Source: Patiria miniata
Taxonomy: Eukaryota; Echinodermata; Asteroidea; Valvatida; Asterinidae
NCBI RefSeq assembly: GCF_015706575.1
Contig: NW_024037057.1
Coordinates: 6,753,203-6,817,202 of the forward strand
DNA: 64,000 nt
Direction of reading: 5' to 3'
The notes beneath the pieces were generated by a model. It was not told where the DNA came from and did not search any database. It was given only the letters and a program-made list of their open reading frames with translations. Made by a program: the position numbers and the translations under genes. Shown piece by piece: positions 47,201 to 58,400 of this stretch (position 1 is the stretch's first letter; every line of letters starts with the position of its first letter).

Positions 47201-49584
47201 AATTTTGGAAGTTCTAAAAAGTAAAGATTTCTGGGGTTTTTGTGTGTGTAGGCTGCTCTGTATGGCGCGATGACATGTCTGCACTGGCTGTTCGAGAAAG
47301 GAGCTGATGCTTCGGCCAAAGACAGTAAGCATCTTTCACGATTTAAGAAAACTTGCTTATTCAAACTTAGTGTTTATTAGACAAGGTTCCAAATTGAGTG
47401 AGTTGGAGGGTACAAGGGCTAAAGACAGTAAGCATCTTTCATGAGTTTACAGAACTTGTTTAGGCAAACTTAGTGTTAGACAAGGTTCCAAATTGACTGA
47501 GATGGAGGATACAAGGGATACAGATAGTAAGCATATTTCATGAGTTTGATCTTGCTTAGGCAAACTTAGTGTTAGACAAGGTTCCGAATTAAGTGAGTTG
47601 GAGGGTATAAGGGCTAAAGACAGTAAGCATCTTTCATGAGTTTGACAAACTTGCTTAGGCAAACTTAGTTTCAAAACAAGGTTCTGAATGAAGTGAGTTG
47701 GAGGATACAAGAGCTCAAGTCAGTAAGCATCTTTCATGAGTTTGAGAAACTTGCTTAGGCAAACTTAGTGTTAGACAAGGTTCCGAATTGAGTGAGTTGG
47801 AGGATACAAGAGCTAAAGTCAGTAAGCACTTTTCTTGCATTTAGAAACATGCTTTTCAAGCTTAGTATCCGCGCTAAGCCATCATTCATTTGCAAGTCAA
47901 GTCACAAGCTATTCAAACTATTCCTTCAGAATTGTTTTTCCACTGTTACCACGGTTACTAGGAACTTTTTTGTGATGATTTCTGATTTGACTTGAGATGA
48001 ACTCAACTTTTTCTCTGACAGATATTGAAGTGACTAGAAGTCGGATGGACTACGGTTAAAAAATGAATATTTAAATATGTAAATTAATACGCCTTTTTTG
48101 GCAATGATTTCGTTTTCGCAGACCAAGGCAACACGCCGGCCCATCTCGCCGCGACAGGCGGCCACGCCAAGTGCTTCAACTGCTGCCTGCAGCACAACGG
48201 ACCGCTGGACGCCCTCAACGACAGGCAGGACACGCCCATGGATTGCGCGAGACGATCAGGGCACCCCCAGCTCATGAGCAGAGCAGGTCTGTTCAAATGT
48301 GTATATAGAGACAATCCAGCAGGCAATTACGGTATTTTTCCCTCTATCGACGGAACCATGACTTCGATATGGCAGGGATAACTACCACTGTGCCTGTCAG
48401 CCTACCCTCTATGTGCTCTGTCGGGAGCAGACAGACAGACAAAAGGGAGAACAACAGATTCTGAGTTGTCCTCGAGATTCATTTTTTGTTAAAACGGTCC
48501 TCGAACATGAGTTTGTGTGCTTAGCCTATGGGAGAGTGTTATATTACAGGGACAACGGGAAAGACAATGCCTTGTCCTCGAGAGTTATGTAAAGTGCGAC
48601 TGTGTGTCAATTCACACGTGTATAGCACAAAGTGCGTACGTCTTAGTTTATTTTGATTGTGCACTATACACTCTTCGCATGAGCATCACGCATCTTCAAA
48701 AATGCATTCGAATGTCTGTCCCAGTGGTCGCCCCCAAATCTCCCTTTCTTACCGTTGAGGGGGTACTTGTTTACGGAGCCTGGAAGGGCCAACTGAATCA
48801 AGTTTCCAAATTTTATTTTTGGGTTATTTTTATTTCACATTTGAACGTGACATTTTTAACGGTGGAAAAAAGCTCAAGAAATCATCATGTCTTTCCATTG
48901 ATTGGTCGGTTGGTTAGTAACACATGTCAGCACATGCCTCTTTTGGCCATCAATCATCTTGTCCCTTGGGCCCTTGCAACAAAACGTGCTTCAGGTCTCC
49001 ACTGACTAGCTACCAATTTATTGCAGTCGTGGAAAATTGGGTCACGAGGTCACTCATTTCGCATTGGGGCTAGCACTGTACTGCACACAAAGTGGGTGTT
49101 CCACATGCTATAAAACGCTCCATGCACCAACTGACGAGCTTGTTTTGTCTGGATACTACAGGTAACAACGAGGTCAGGTGCGTCCACTGCGCCGATAATT
49201 ACGAGCTTGTGGAATGGGAACGGAGCCACCAACCCTCAAAAGTACAGAAAGCCATCAAGGAGAAGAAAGGAGGCATGTTCAGCTCACCACTGCCCAGAAA
49301 ACCGTAAGTTGCGGAAAATTTTATAATTTGCGTGAAAATTCCAGTAGAGTCTTTTAAAAAAGTGTTCATGTATTATAAGAGTAAATGAATGTTGCTTACC
49401 TTATTTTCAGGCCGATTATCTCTTTGCATTTTTCTCTTTTCGTTTTAGGAAAGCTCAAGAAGTACAAAAACCAAAGGTCGTCAGGTCAAAGTTCACGGGT
49501 TCACAGGGGTCGTCATCATCTACGGAGGTCCTTCCAAAGAGGGATCTGGCTGCCAAATACTTTGGACGGGGAGAACATGAATAG
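41286..49584 (+). CDS. Ankyrin-repeat protein, nine coding exons, 526 aa
   Basis: Exons: 41286-41628, 43726-43898, 44590-44791, 45872-46036, 46574-46755, 47252-47324, 48122-48286, 49162-49303, 49449-49584 (stop TAG 49582-49584). All introns are GT-AG and every junction keeps phase, giving 1581 nt. Residues 1-114 are a hydrophilic, low-complexity N-terminus. From about residue 115 to 455 there are nine to ten ankyrin repeats, many with PAH in place of the usual TPLH (SPAHLAAERNHPRILSYLL, CIPAHFAAKKDHLDCVRFL, NTPAHLAATGGHAKC). A short Cys/His segment (RCVHCADNYELVEWERSH) and a basic, Ser-rich tail follow. ATG 41286 sits in a strong context (accATGG). Ankyrin repeats are protein-binding scaffolds; there is no signal peptide or membrane segment, so a cytosolic or nuclear scaffold is likely. 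I cannot assign an orthologue. It converges with the p47 gene. Confidence 0.92.
42450..42475 (+). repeat. Short GGGCT repeat
   Basis: Perfect pentanucleotide run (GGCTG unit, about five copies) in ankyrin intron 1, immediately before the 168-bp array. Confidence 0.8.
42505..43015. repeat. 168-bp tandem repeat, three copies, in ankyrin intron 1
   Basis: The phrase AAGGCGTTCAATATCTGCTG recurs at 42663 and 42831. Each unit contains TTCCGATAGTGGATTATTTT, a TAATAAAG-like stretch and GATGGTTGCAGTCTATGCAT. Copies 2 and 3 are nearly identical, so amplification is recent. No exon boundary is included. Confidence 0.9.
43955..44406 (-). mobile_element. tRNA-derived SINE, one full and one partial copy, in ankyrin intron 2
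   Basis: Read on the - strand, the segment starting near 44404 has a pol III A-box-like TGGCCTAGTGGTTAG and a B box GGTTCAAATCC, then the widespread SINE body motif CCTTGGGCAAGCCACTT. A second truncated copy of the body lies at about 43955-44165. SINEs are non-autonomous and moved by LINE machinery. Confidence 0.75.
44840..45389. mobile_element. TTAA-flanked MITE, family A, in ankyrin intron 3
   Basis: It shares long blocks (GGCACTAAACTCCCTGTGAA, a CTGTCATTTTGAAG block, GTTGCTTCAAACGAA) with copies at 380, 16542, 24110 and 55981. The right end is CGACCTTTAAAG; the left end is degraded. It begins shortly after exon 3. Confidence 0.8.
45497..45871 (+). repeat. 106-bp minisatellite containing copies of the exon-4 splice acceptor
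   Basis: The acceptor phrase TGTATTCAAATAG ends at 45553, 45659, 45765 (one base changed) and at the true exon-4 boundary, 45871: a spacing of exactly 106 bp each time. In each decoy the bases after the AG (GTGCTGATATGTGCATTG, then GAGAGCCCC) resemble the start of exon 4 (GCGCCGATACGTCATTG, then AAGAGCCCC). The unit therefore includes the intron end and about 45 nt of exon. Confidence 0.85.
46128..46550 (+). repeat. 11-bp satellite (AATCACAAGTC) in ankyrin intron 4
   Basis: It fills almost the whole intron between exons 4 and 5. Units are diverged (AATCCCAAGTC, AATCATAAGCC, AGTCACAAGTC). The same unit occupies p47 intron sequence near 60.3-61.4 kb. Confidence 0.9.
46790..47055 (+). mobile_element. 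Two tandem tRNA-derived SINE copies in ankyrin intron 5
   Basis: The copies start near 46792 and 46928 (GTGCCTTGGCCTCTTGGTC and GTGCCGTGCCTCATGGTC). Each has a B-box-like sequence (GGTTCGAGTCC in copy 1, degraded in copy 2) and ends in the SINE body motif GCCCTTTGGCAAGACACTTT. They carry spurious short frames on both strands. Confidence 0.65.
47316..47835 (+). repeat. About 99-bp minisatellite containing copies of the exon-6 splice donor
   Basis: Exon 6 ends GGCCAAAGACA|GTAAGCATC. The phrase CAGTAAGCATCTTTCATGAG and near copies recur at 47426, 47525, 47621, 47721 and 47820, giving five extra donors about 96-103 bp apart. Each copy also keeps bases resembling the exon end (GGGCTAAAGACA). The unit therefore spans exon 6's last bases, the donor and the start of intron 6. 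Confidence 0.85.
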
Positions 49585-49629
49585 TAGAGGTTCAATTTCA
49601 CGGAGCCGCTTAGCTAAAAGATATTGGTG

Positions 49630-50090
49630 GGTGTGTTCTTGGGCAAGGCACTTTACCGTGATGTGTCGCTCCAGCTCAAGATCAAAGTTGGCATGTTTGA
49701 AATTGGCTCGTGGTGCGTTGTGTCAAACTCAAAGTTGTGCAAGTGGTTCTTTTCATTGTGGGTTGGAGTCCAACATGCAGGGTTTGTGGTGCGTTGGTCC
49801 TTGGGCAAGGCACTTTACCGTGATGTTTCTCTCCACCTCAAGAGCAGAGTTGATTGGTGTGTTTGAAATTGGCCCCTGGTTTGTTGTGTCAAACTTGATA
49901 TTTTGTTGGTGATGCTTTTCATTGTGGGTTGGAGTCCAACATGCAGGGTTTGTGGTGCGTGTGTCCTGGGGCAAGACACTTTACCATGATGTTTCTCTCC
50001 ACTTCAAGAGCAAAGTTGATTGGTGTGTTAGAGTCAAACGTGCAGGGTTTGTGGCATGGTGCGTGTGTCCTAGCTTGGGCAAGACGTTTT
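49630..50090 (+). repeat. About 165-bp tandem repeat in the ankyrin 3' UTR
   Basis: GGCAAGGCACTTTACCGTGA recurs near 49640, 49806 and, slightly changed, 49971. A partial fourth unit lies near 50080. Each unit also has GTTGGAGTCCAACATGCAGG. The motif is the SINE body found elsewhere in the window, so this looks like a SINE amplified in tandem just after the stop codon. Confidence 0.8.
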
Positions 50091-50328
50091 AAAAGTAACC
50101 ATTTTGGGCCAAAGATGGTCTTAGTTATGATTTATTGTCCCAGAGATCAGGGGTAACAACCGTGGAGTATCTCCAGCACAATTGTGGCAGGCTTTTAAAA
50201 CACAAATCATGAATATTACTTCATTTGATCTATAAACATCTACACATGCACATGGACCTATCATTAAATGTAAATATTTCTTGATGTAAATTTTGTACAT
50301 AATTGGAAATTCTAAATAATGTTTATGA

Positions 50329-50334
50329 AATAAA
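50329..50334 (+). terminator. Candidate polyadenylation signal AATAAA of the ankyrin gene
   Basis: This is a canonical AATAAA 745 bp after the stop codon, in an AT-rich stretch after the 3'-UTR repeats. No earlier + strand signal looked better. This would make a 3' UTR of about 760 nt. Confidence 0.45.
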
Positions 50335-50344
50335 ACGTCATTCC

Positions 50345-51855
50345 ACAAAGTGGAACACTTCACGAGAGGGTACAGTTTCATTTCAATTATTGTTTTAATT
50401 CAACACGTGGTGTCTCCATATAGAGTGTAACTTTAAAATGCACATTTTGACAAACAACCCTGGAAAAACTTGAAGAAAAAACAAGGTCTTGTAAACCTGA
50501 TCCCGGAGTTCACAAAATTCTATTCAATTGATTCCGAATGCATGGCTTTATTCACTGGACGTCTTTTCATGCATTATGGCCTAAGCTCACTCATTGGCCT
50601 TACAGGGGAAGCCTCTGTGGTTGCAGACCAGTAAATCGATCCGAAATTACCTACGCCGGCCAAATCACGATTTGCATGCCCTCAAAATCTTCAGTATTTG
50701 AGCATGCTGTGGGCCATGAACTGGAGGGTTTGTAAAAAAAATATGGGTGGAAGCTGTGCACAGGACTGTGAGCTTGTAGTTCCGTTCAATTTGGGTGAAA
50801 TTGGGGCCCTTAAAGCGCTCTATTTTTCAATGGAGTGTAGGCATCGTTTTTCAAAATGGCGATGGGCTTCAGGACTATTTTCAGGGGTGATCATCTTCGG
50901 ATGGAAATTTCTCCTACAAATCATCAGTTGACCCCCGAAAATTGAAAAGAAAATGAAAGATGATGAAATAAGCTTCAATTTGATGTGTGTCTCGAACACC
51001 TTGGAGAGTTGTGAGTATTTTTCCCGAATTTCTGAAGTGGGAGCATTTACCATTGGAGTCGATGGAAGTTTATTTACTGGTCTGTAACCCTATCAAATGC
51101 TTGGGCAAGGCGGTAGCGCAGGCATTGGCATGACGCACAGGCGTGCGCGGTTGCTATAATTTGTCTGGGACAGGCAAAAAAAGACTTCAAGAAAGACTAT
51201 AAAGCACTTGCAATTTGGGCTGCAAAACAAATACACTCTTGTTAATACAAACTCTGTTAAATACAAATTCTGGTTAAAGTGCACAAATCAACAAAGCCTC
51301 GGCCTCGGCTCCACGGGCGCGTGAGCGTTCCTTCACTAACTCCTGGCCGTAAGGAATACGTAAACGATGCTGTGGTCGGCTATGCAGAGCGTACTGCGCA
51401 CGTATTTCGAAGTGTATTTCACGGAGTTTAAAAACATCTCACAAAAGTTGACTTTTTTTTCCATAATCTATGAAAGTGTGAAAGTATACACGTTCATGCT
51501 TAGCAAACACCAGATAGTAACATCTTTGAACCAAGACTAACAATGAGTGGGAACGACACAGTGCTGTTCACAAAAAAATTCTGATATAACAAAACACTTT
51601 TGGCGATGTCGGGCTGAGTTTGCATCACATGTATAGAGAGTTGACCGTAATCTGAATTGGTTTTTATGGTGGGTTTATTTTTTTAATCTTTCTGCCACTG
51701 CGAGGGATCGAAAAGTTTTAAAGTGGAAAAAAAAAAGCAAACGGATTACATTACATCCAACAAACTGAAAATTGTATTCCTCTACGTGAAATGTTCAAAT
51801 TGATTTTGATATCGATGAACTTGTTTATCTCCAACTTCAAATCCAGCCCAAACCA
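50345..51855. other. Intergenic space between the convergent genes
   Basis: I see no gene here. At 51106-51170 there is a fragment resembling the inner GC-rich part of MITE family A (GGCATTGGCATGACGCACAG). The rest is unclassified AT-rich sequence. Confidence 0.5.
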
Positions 51856-51856
51856 A

Positions 51857-51862
51857 TTTATT
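51857..51862 (-). terminator. Candidate polyadenylation signal of p47
   Basis: AATAAA on the - strand, about 445 bp after the p47 stop codon and beyond the two tRNA-like sequences. Other AT-rich hexamers exist nearby, so the choice is tentative. Confidence 0.3.
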
Positions 51863-51955
51863 TACATAGACCCCCGACATATATGTGTTTATGGCTTCTG
51901 ACTAGCGCCCCTTGAAAAAAGACGTCAACAAATTCGGGGAACTGCCAACATAGGG

Positions 51956-52030
51956 CTGGATAGCTCACTTGGTAGAGCACCGGAACGGCATTCCGCAGGT
52001 TGCAGGTTCGAACCCCTCTACAGTCAATTT
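51956..52030 (+). ncRNA. tRNA-like sequence, probably SINE-derived
   Basis: Contains an A-box-like TAGCTCACTTGGTAGAGCA and a B box GGTTCGAACCC in correct order and spacing for a tRNA. A clean acceptor stem is not evident, so it is more likely a tRNA pseudogene or SINE head than a working tRNA. It lies antisense to the p47 3' UTR. Confidence 0.5.
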
Positions 52031-52138
52031 TTTTGTTCAACTTCGAAATCACTATAATGCACGTAATCACTTTTTCCTTTGGGCTTATTTGAAACTTCTT
52101 TTTACTCATGTTAGGTTTTGATATGATATCGATCAAAG

Positions 52139-52216
52139 AAATTGACTAGAGCAGGGTTTGAACCTCCAACCTCCAGAATACCGCACCGGTGCTCTACCGA
52201 GTGATCTATCCAGGCC
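52139..52216 (-). ncRNA. Second tRNA-like sequence, inverted relative to the first
   Basis: On the - strand it reads GATAGATCACTCGGTAGAGC, then B box GGTTCAAACCC. With its partner at 51956-52030 it forms an inverted pair about 110 bp apart in the p47 3' UTR, able to fold as a hairpin. Confidence 0.5.
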
Positions 52217-52305
52217 TACATTGGCGTTAATTTCTTCATTGAACATTTTCCTGATCAAAATTGATTACAATTTCAATTTGTGGTTTTATAGTACACGTTT
52301 TGAGT

Positions 52306-52441
52306 TTATTTGACGAGTTGCTGGACGATGACTGCATTGAGTAATTTGGCGTCAGCTAGCGTCTGTGTATCGTCCGTGAGCTCCTTGTTGGGGAAAGTCG
52401 TCATCAGGGCGAAAACTTGACTGGCATAGGCAGGCCGGGCG
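52306..52441 (-). CDS. NSFL1C: p47 last coding exon: UBX C-terminus and stop
   Basis: Encodes [20 protein letters not shown], then [20 protein letters not shown] and QLVK before TAA (52306-52308). The TTFPNKEL loop is the p47 version of the UBX FPR loop that inserts into the p97 N-domain. Acceptor TTCTTCAAACCAG. Confidence 0.95.
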
Positions 52442-55400
52442 CTGGTTTGAAGAAAAAAAAGAGTCAAGGAAAAATGTTTTGTGCATTTGGGAGGCCAACA
52501 GTGGAAGGTTTTTAAGTGGCATCATGGAAAAATGAGTCCAAAAAACCTGGATCATTAAAAGGTATATGTGCGGCGTTTTAGCAAAATGAGAACTGCGAAC
52601 AGGTCGTAGTGGAGAAAAAAAATGCAGATTTTGTTATTTGTAATCTTAAATATTTTTTTCTACACATATTTTTAAGAAAATGTATAAAACCCTTAGACTA
52701 AAAGTGTATTTTAGGAAAACACACATTTTCACGACTACAAAACTCAAAATGTTATAGGCCTTTTTCTCAGTATTTTACTTTTTTCAATATTTCCATAAAA
52801 TTAATCTTTAAACAGCCATAAGCTGTCAACAGCCTCCGATTAAGTGCAAAAAAAGAGTATTAAAAGGAGAATTTCACTCTCTTTGCTAATATCTGCAAAC
52901 CCTCATTTTGACCTCAGCAAAGTTCTGTCTCATTTTACCAGAACCCCTCACAATTATTTGGTTTTATAATGAAATAGAAAGGATACGCTGTGATATATCT
53001 TCTGATGTCTGCGACTGTGTGCGAGTGGTTGAACTTGTTGACTAATCTGAAAGACAACAACAACAAAGCACAATGTTATTAATAAAATGTCCAGTAAGAA
53101 CAGCCTCCTTTTGCTCTTGTAGTGCACTTACAGGAGAGAATACGAAATTAAACAGACAGTAATTTTTTAGGTTTTACCTGAAAGTCTTACCTGGCTTTAC
53201 TTCGAGGTCTTACCTCGAGGTTTTACCTTGAGGTCTTATCTCAAAGTCTTACCTGGTTTTACCTCGAGGTTTTACCTTGATGTCTTACCTCGAGGTTTTA
53301 CCTTGAGGTCTTATCTCAAAGTCTTACCTGGTTTTACCTCGAGGTCTTACCTCAAGGTTTTACCTTAAGGTCTTATCTCAAAGTCTTACCTGGTTTTACC
53401 TCGAGGTCTTACCTCAAGGTTTTACATTGAGATCTTATCTCAAAGTCTTACCTGGTTTTACCTCGGGGTCTTACCTCAAGGTTTTACCTTGAGGTCTTAT
53501 CTCAAAGTCTTACCTGGTATTACCTTGAGGTCTTACCTCAAGGTTTTACCTTGAGATCTTATCTCAAAGTCTTACCTGGTTTTACCTCAAGGTCTTACCT
53601 TGAGGTTTTACTTTGAGCTTTTACATCAAGGGTTTACCTCGAGGTCTTACTTCCAGGTTTTACCTCGAGGTTGTACCTCAAGGTCTTACCTCAAGGTTTT
53701 ACCTTGAGGTCTTATCTCAAAGTCTTACCTGGTTTTACCTCGAGGTCTTACCTTGATGTCTCACCTTGAGGTTTTACCTTGAGGTCTTATCTCAAAGTCT
53801 TACCTGGTTTTACCTCAAGGTCTTACCTCAAGGTTTTACCATGAGATTTTACATCAAGGTTTTACCTTTAGGTTTTACCTTGGGATTTTACCTCGAGGTT
53901 TTACAGGGTTTAAAGGATACAGGGTAAAACTGTGAGTTACCGCTTGTTTAATTTAGCATTCCCCCCTTATTAAGGCCCATGTAATACATTTTTCAATGGA
54001 CAGTACTTCTCCATTTTACCTTCACTTGCACTGTGTAAGTCTTGGGGGTTTTCTGTCGCTGTGGTAAAAAATTGCTCACAATTAATCTTTTTTGGACCCC
54101 ATCATGTTTGGTATAGCAATGTTCTACTGTACTTTATGTCAGAACCAAACGAAAAAACTACAAATGTTGGTCACGCTTTGATGAATCTCCATCACAGATA
54201 GCAGGCATGCAACTTGGAATTTAGAAAAAACGAGGGAATTCCTAACCACACGAGACTTTTTTTTCAATTTGTAACATTTGGCATTCATGTGGAATAAAAA
54301 ATGAGAAAATCAGCGGATCTGAGGAAAACTTGCATGCCTGAGATAGTAGAGCTTAATTGGGACAGAGGGTCTGAACTCAAAAACAGAACTGACACTAAGA
54401 CCAGAGTCCAAGGTAAAGATGAGGTTTTGGAAAAACTGCCTCGATCGCAACAGACCTTGTGCCGTCCACCAGCCGGATCTGGATATTGGTGACGGGCTGT
54501 GACTGGTCCACACTGACCGTCGGCTGCGCTGCACTCTCATCGTGTCTGGCTGCTGATGCTGCAGACGGGGTCGAAATGACCTGGGGAACAGGGCTGGGGA
54601 GAGAACAGTCAAGAGGTTTTTTATCTTTTTGAAAAAGGTATGAATTGGCAACAAAATGATTCCGATTTGCTGATGGCTTTACTCACTCATGATAACTCAT
54701 TACTCCAAAATCATCACTCATTTCAGAAAAAAAAACCACTGAAATGTGGCATTTCTAACAACTCGTAATTGTCTTTTACACAAAGTTGAGGAAAAAAACT
54801 TTCTTTTTGTTCTCATTTTTGTTCTTTTTCTTTTTGTTCCATCACAAATGCAATAGACTTTGTAAACGTCTTTTCTGGACACGACTTTAGCATTCAGCTT
54901 TGTCATGTACCATTCAAGATAGGCATAGTCCTAAATATTAAAGTTGAATGCCGAAGAGTGACGTCATGATGACGCCATCATGGGTCATGTGATGACATCT
55001 TAACCAGTTCGCGCTGGGATCTTTAAAAAAATGTACACGACCAAGGCACGGGATAATATTTGGGTTTTTTTTATTCTGTAAAATATTCCTGTTTGATAAT
55101 GCAACTAATACAACATGCCAACAGGTTATTTACATGTTTTTGCCAACATTCTGTGGCCGAGGGCGTTCTTTCTCTCTTACTAGTCCGGATGTGAAGGAAT
55201 TTCAAAGGAGACTAAGGAACAATAGTGGGGTATTAATACGTCCAGGACTAACAGGGTGAAGCTGATGAATAAATGCAGACGATGGAACTAGGGTGTTGAA
55301 TTGGCATGATGGCGAGGCTTACGACTACCTACGTGAAGATAATTCCCCGGTTATGGCGTAAAATTAGCTGGTTATTATTCATGGGCCCCAATTATCTCTG

Positions 55401-58400
55401 CTTTATAGTCAATAAATACAAAGACAAAATAAATGACAATGGAAACAGCTGACTGGAGATCGGTTACTTTCCCTTTGTTTTATATTGTGTTTCTTTTGTA
55501 ATGAAATAAATCAAACTGAAACTAAGTAATTTTGCAGTCAGGAAACTTCAACAGCAAATGTTACATTGTTTTTGTAATGTAATTGCTACTGAAAGTTAGC
55601 ATGCATTTGTGCAGTCACATTATTTCCAATCATGGAGTCCACACGGATACTAAACATTGCCGAATGATACAAGATACTTCAAATCATTCAAACTCAGGCT
55701 ATTCAACGGAGTCCAAGCCATTATTATCACAACTCATTGACTATTCACAAAATGGCAGATGTTTCATGTCCCATCACAAATATTCTTTAAAATTGGTCGA
55801 TGTGGCCATAAATCCAGGTATTCTCAACGATCAAATAATCTATTACCTTCAAGTAAATAACACCTCACCAATTATACATTAACCCTAACTTTCCGAAATC
55901 CTCCAAAATCCTCTTTGCAAAGTGGAGGATTCTGCAGGATTGAGGCTATATGTGCAGCCGCGGCTCCACAAAAAAGGGTATTAAAGCTATAGTCCATCAT
56001 TTGCAGCCATCCGAAAAGTAACTGGCGTAATTATTGTTGAAAAACAAACTTGGTTGAAAAATAGTAAGGGGACTAAACTCCCTGTGAAATTATTCTTTCT
56101 GGGAAGCTGTCATTTTGAAGTTATCAACGAAAGAAGGCATTTCCAACGGTGATTCTTAAGAAGCACCGTAGGAAAATTTAAATTAGTAGTTCGTTTTGTT
56201 ATTCAGCGCAGCGCGCACAAGTATTGGAACGACGCACACGCGCGCGCGGTTGTTATAATTCGTCGGATCAGTGCGCGACGTCGCGTATAGCTGCAATTCA
56301 AAACAATTCAAAACATGATTCAGTAACTTTTGATTTGAAATTGAGATCCTAGAATGCTGTTTTTCTCGGAATGTACAGCTGAAGCTTAGCTGAAGCTTAG
56401 CTGAAACTTTATCAGGTTAGTTGTTCAGTATCCTTCATTAGATTTTGAACTCTTTTGTTGCTTCAAACGAACAAAATGCACAAATTACAAATGATGGACT
56501 GTAGCTTTAAGTCGCGCTGAGCATTATTGTGTAATGGCCTGCTCAACATTGAGAGGGTGAAAATTTCGTCAAAATGTGATTTCCATTTTTGTCATGAGTG
56601 ACATCTTTAATACCTACAGTTTCAGGTTTTATTCGCAGAAATGTTGATTTTGATGAGCAAAGTAAAAAAACAACCATTTTGTAAGCATTGTTCTGTTGTT
56701 CTGCAACAAAGCCAGCTATTTCAAAGCCTGTTTTCTCAGTTGTGTAATTTGAACTCTAAGGAAGAAATTAATATGCAAATAAGTCATATCTCCAGAATTG
56801 GAGGGGCTGTGGAGATCTATGGAGACCCTTTTTTGTGGAGCCGGTCACATATGGCAAAATTGGTGGCTGATTTTGAAGGAAGCACTGTGTCAAGGTCTCA
56901 AGCCGGCTAATTGACCGTGGTCATATACATGTAAATGCACTCTTGCTGAAATTTTCAGAATGGTTTTGTTTCGATCGATGCGTGTGCACGTGCGAGTCTA
57001 TTTTGCATATATTACTGTCCCCAGAAAATTGTCCAAAAACGTTTGTAATGAAATTACTTGCACGAAACTAAGTAATCTTTTAGCCATACCAATGTTCAAA
57101 CACAAGTCCGTTACATTGCTATCACAACGTATGGAAATAGACAACCGTTACATCAAGTCGTTATGTCTTACTCAAGCCACTACTACCCCAGACCTCACAG
57201 TTAAAGAATCATAATTGAAAGCAGCAGTAGCTAGAGTAAAAAAAAGATGACTGGATGTAACTGTTTTTATTTTTCACTCAAGTTTTTCGATTATACATTG
57301 AAAACTTCTTTTGCGATGACATACATGTAGGCGAAACTGGAGCTTAGTATTTTCTTATGAAATTACCTGGGCGACACTAAACTTAAAAGCAATGCAGGAA
57401 AAAGTTGTCAATAATCTGCTCGAGTGTGGTAGATCTTGAAGCATGGATCTATGCACAGAGGAGTGTCGCAGGTGTCGCAGGCATACCTCGTCTCGCGCCT
57501 GTGGCCCTTGGCCTTGCAAACGACACACCTTTTGCAGGGACCCAAAGTCTTCGCAGTTGGGGGAATAGCCATGGGGAAGTGCCGCCCTGTCAGTCTGTTG
57601 GGACTGGGTAGGGTATGCGGGCGACTTCGCATGGTGTACTCCGGTAAGGTTGCCTCCTGTAGGACCTCGGTTATGAGGTTCAAACGGAAATCCGTGAAGG
57701 TGGTATCGTGACCCAAGACCTTGTAGACGAGGAATGCGTTGACCAAACACAGGTCTACCAGGTAGAGAAACAGCTTCTTGTACCACTTCACCGATTTGCA
57801 AATGCAACGATGACACGATGCAAGTTGGTCAGAGAGATCGAGCCCACACTTCCCACGTTCGTATTCGGCGACACAGGACGGTTTTACCGCCACGTTGCCA
57901 TCTTTGTCTTTGCTCGTGATGAGTTCCATTGAGGCGGAATGCATCGTCGAGAGAATCTGGACGTCTTTTTTGCCTCTCCAAACCAGGGCCAGCAGTCCTT
58001 CCTCGCTCGAACGAAAGGCCCGTTCTCCTCGCTTCAGCCTGACGTCTTTCAAGTCCGCTGGCATGTGTTTGCGGTTCAGCCTGACGGTACCGCAAGCGTT
58101 CGTGCGCCTGTCTCTTAGCTGAAGGAAGAAGGCGGGGCTGCTGAACCATCTGTCAAGGTAGATGTTGTAGCCACGGTCGAGGAGGTCTTCGTTGAGGTCG
58201 AGCACCACACGAGATTTGACACCTCTGTCCTCCCCGGCGTATATCTTGAAGTTCCACGTGTAGCCGGCTGCGTCTCCTGTGCTTTGACACGTTTTGTAGA
58301 TTTTGTACATTCTACACTTCTGGGGGCCTTGGAACTTCCATACTGACTCGCCGGTAGTTATATCCTGCGATGGAACATACACCGTCTTGAACTTCTCCGT

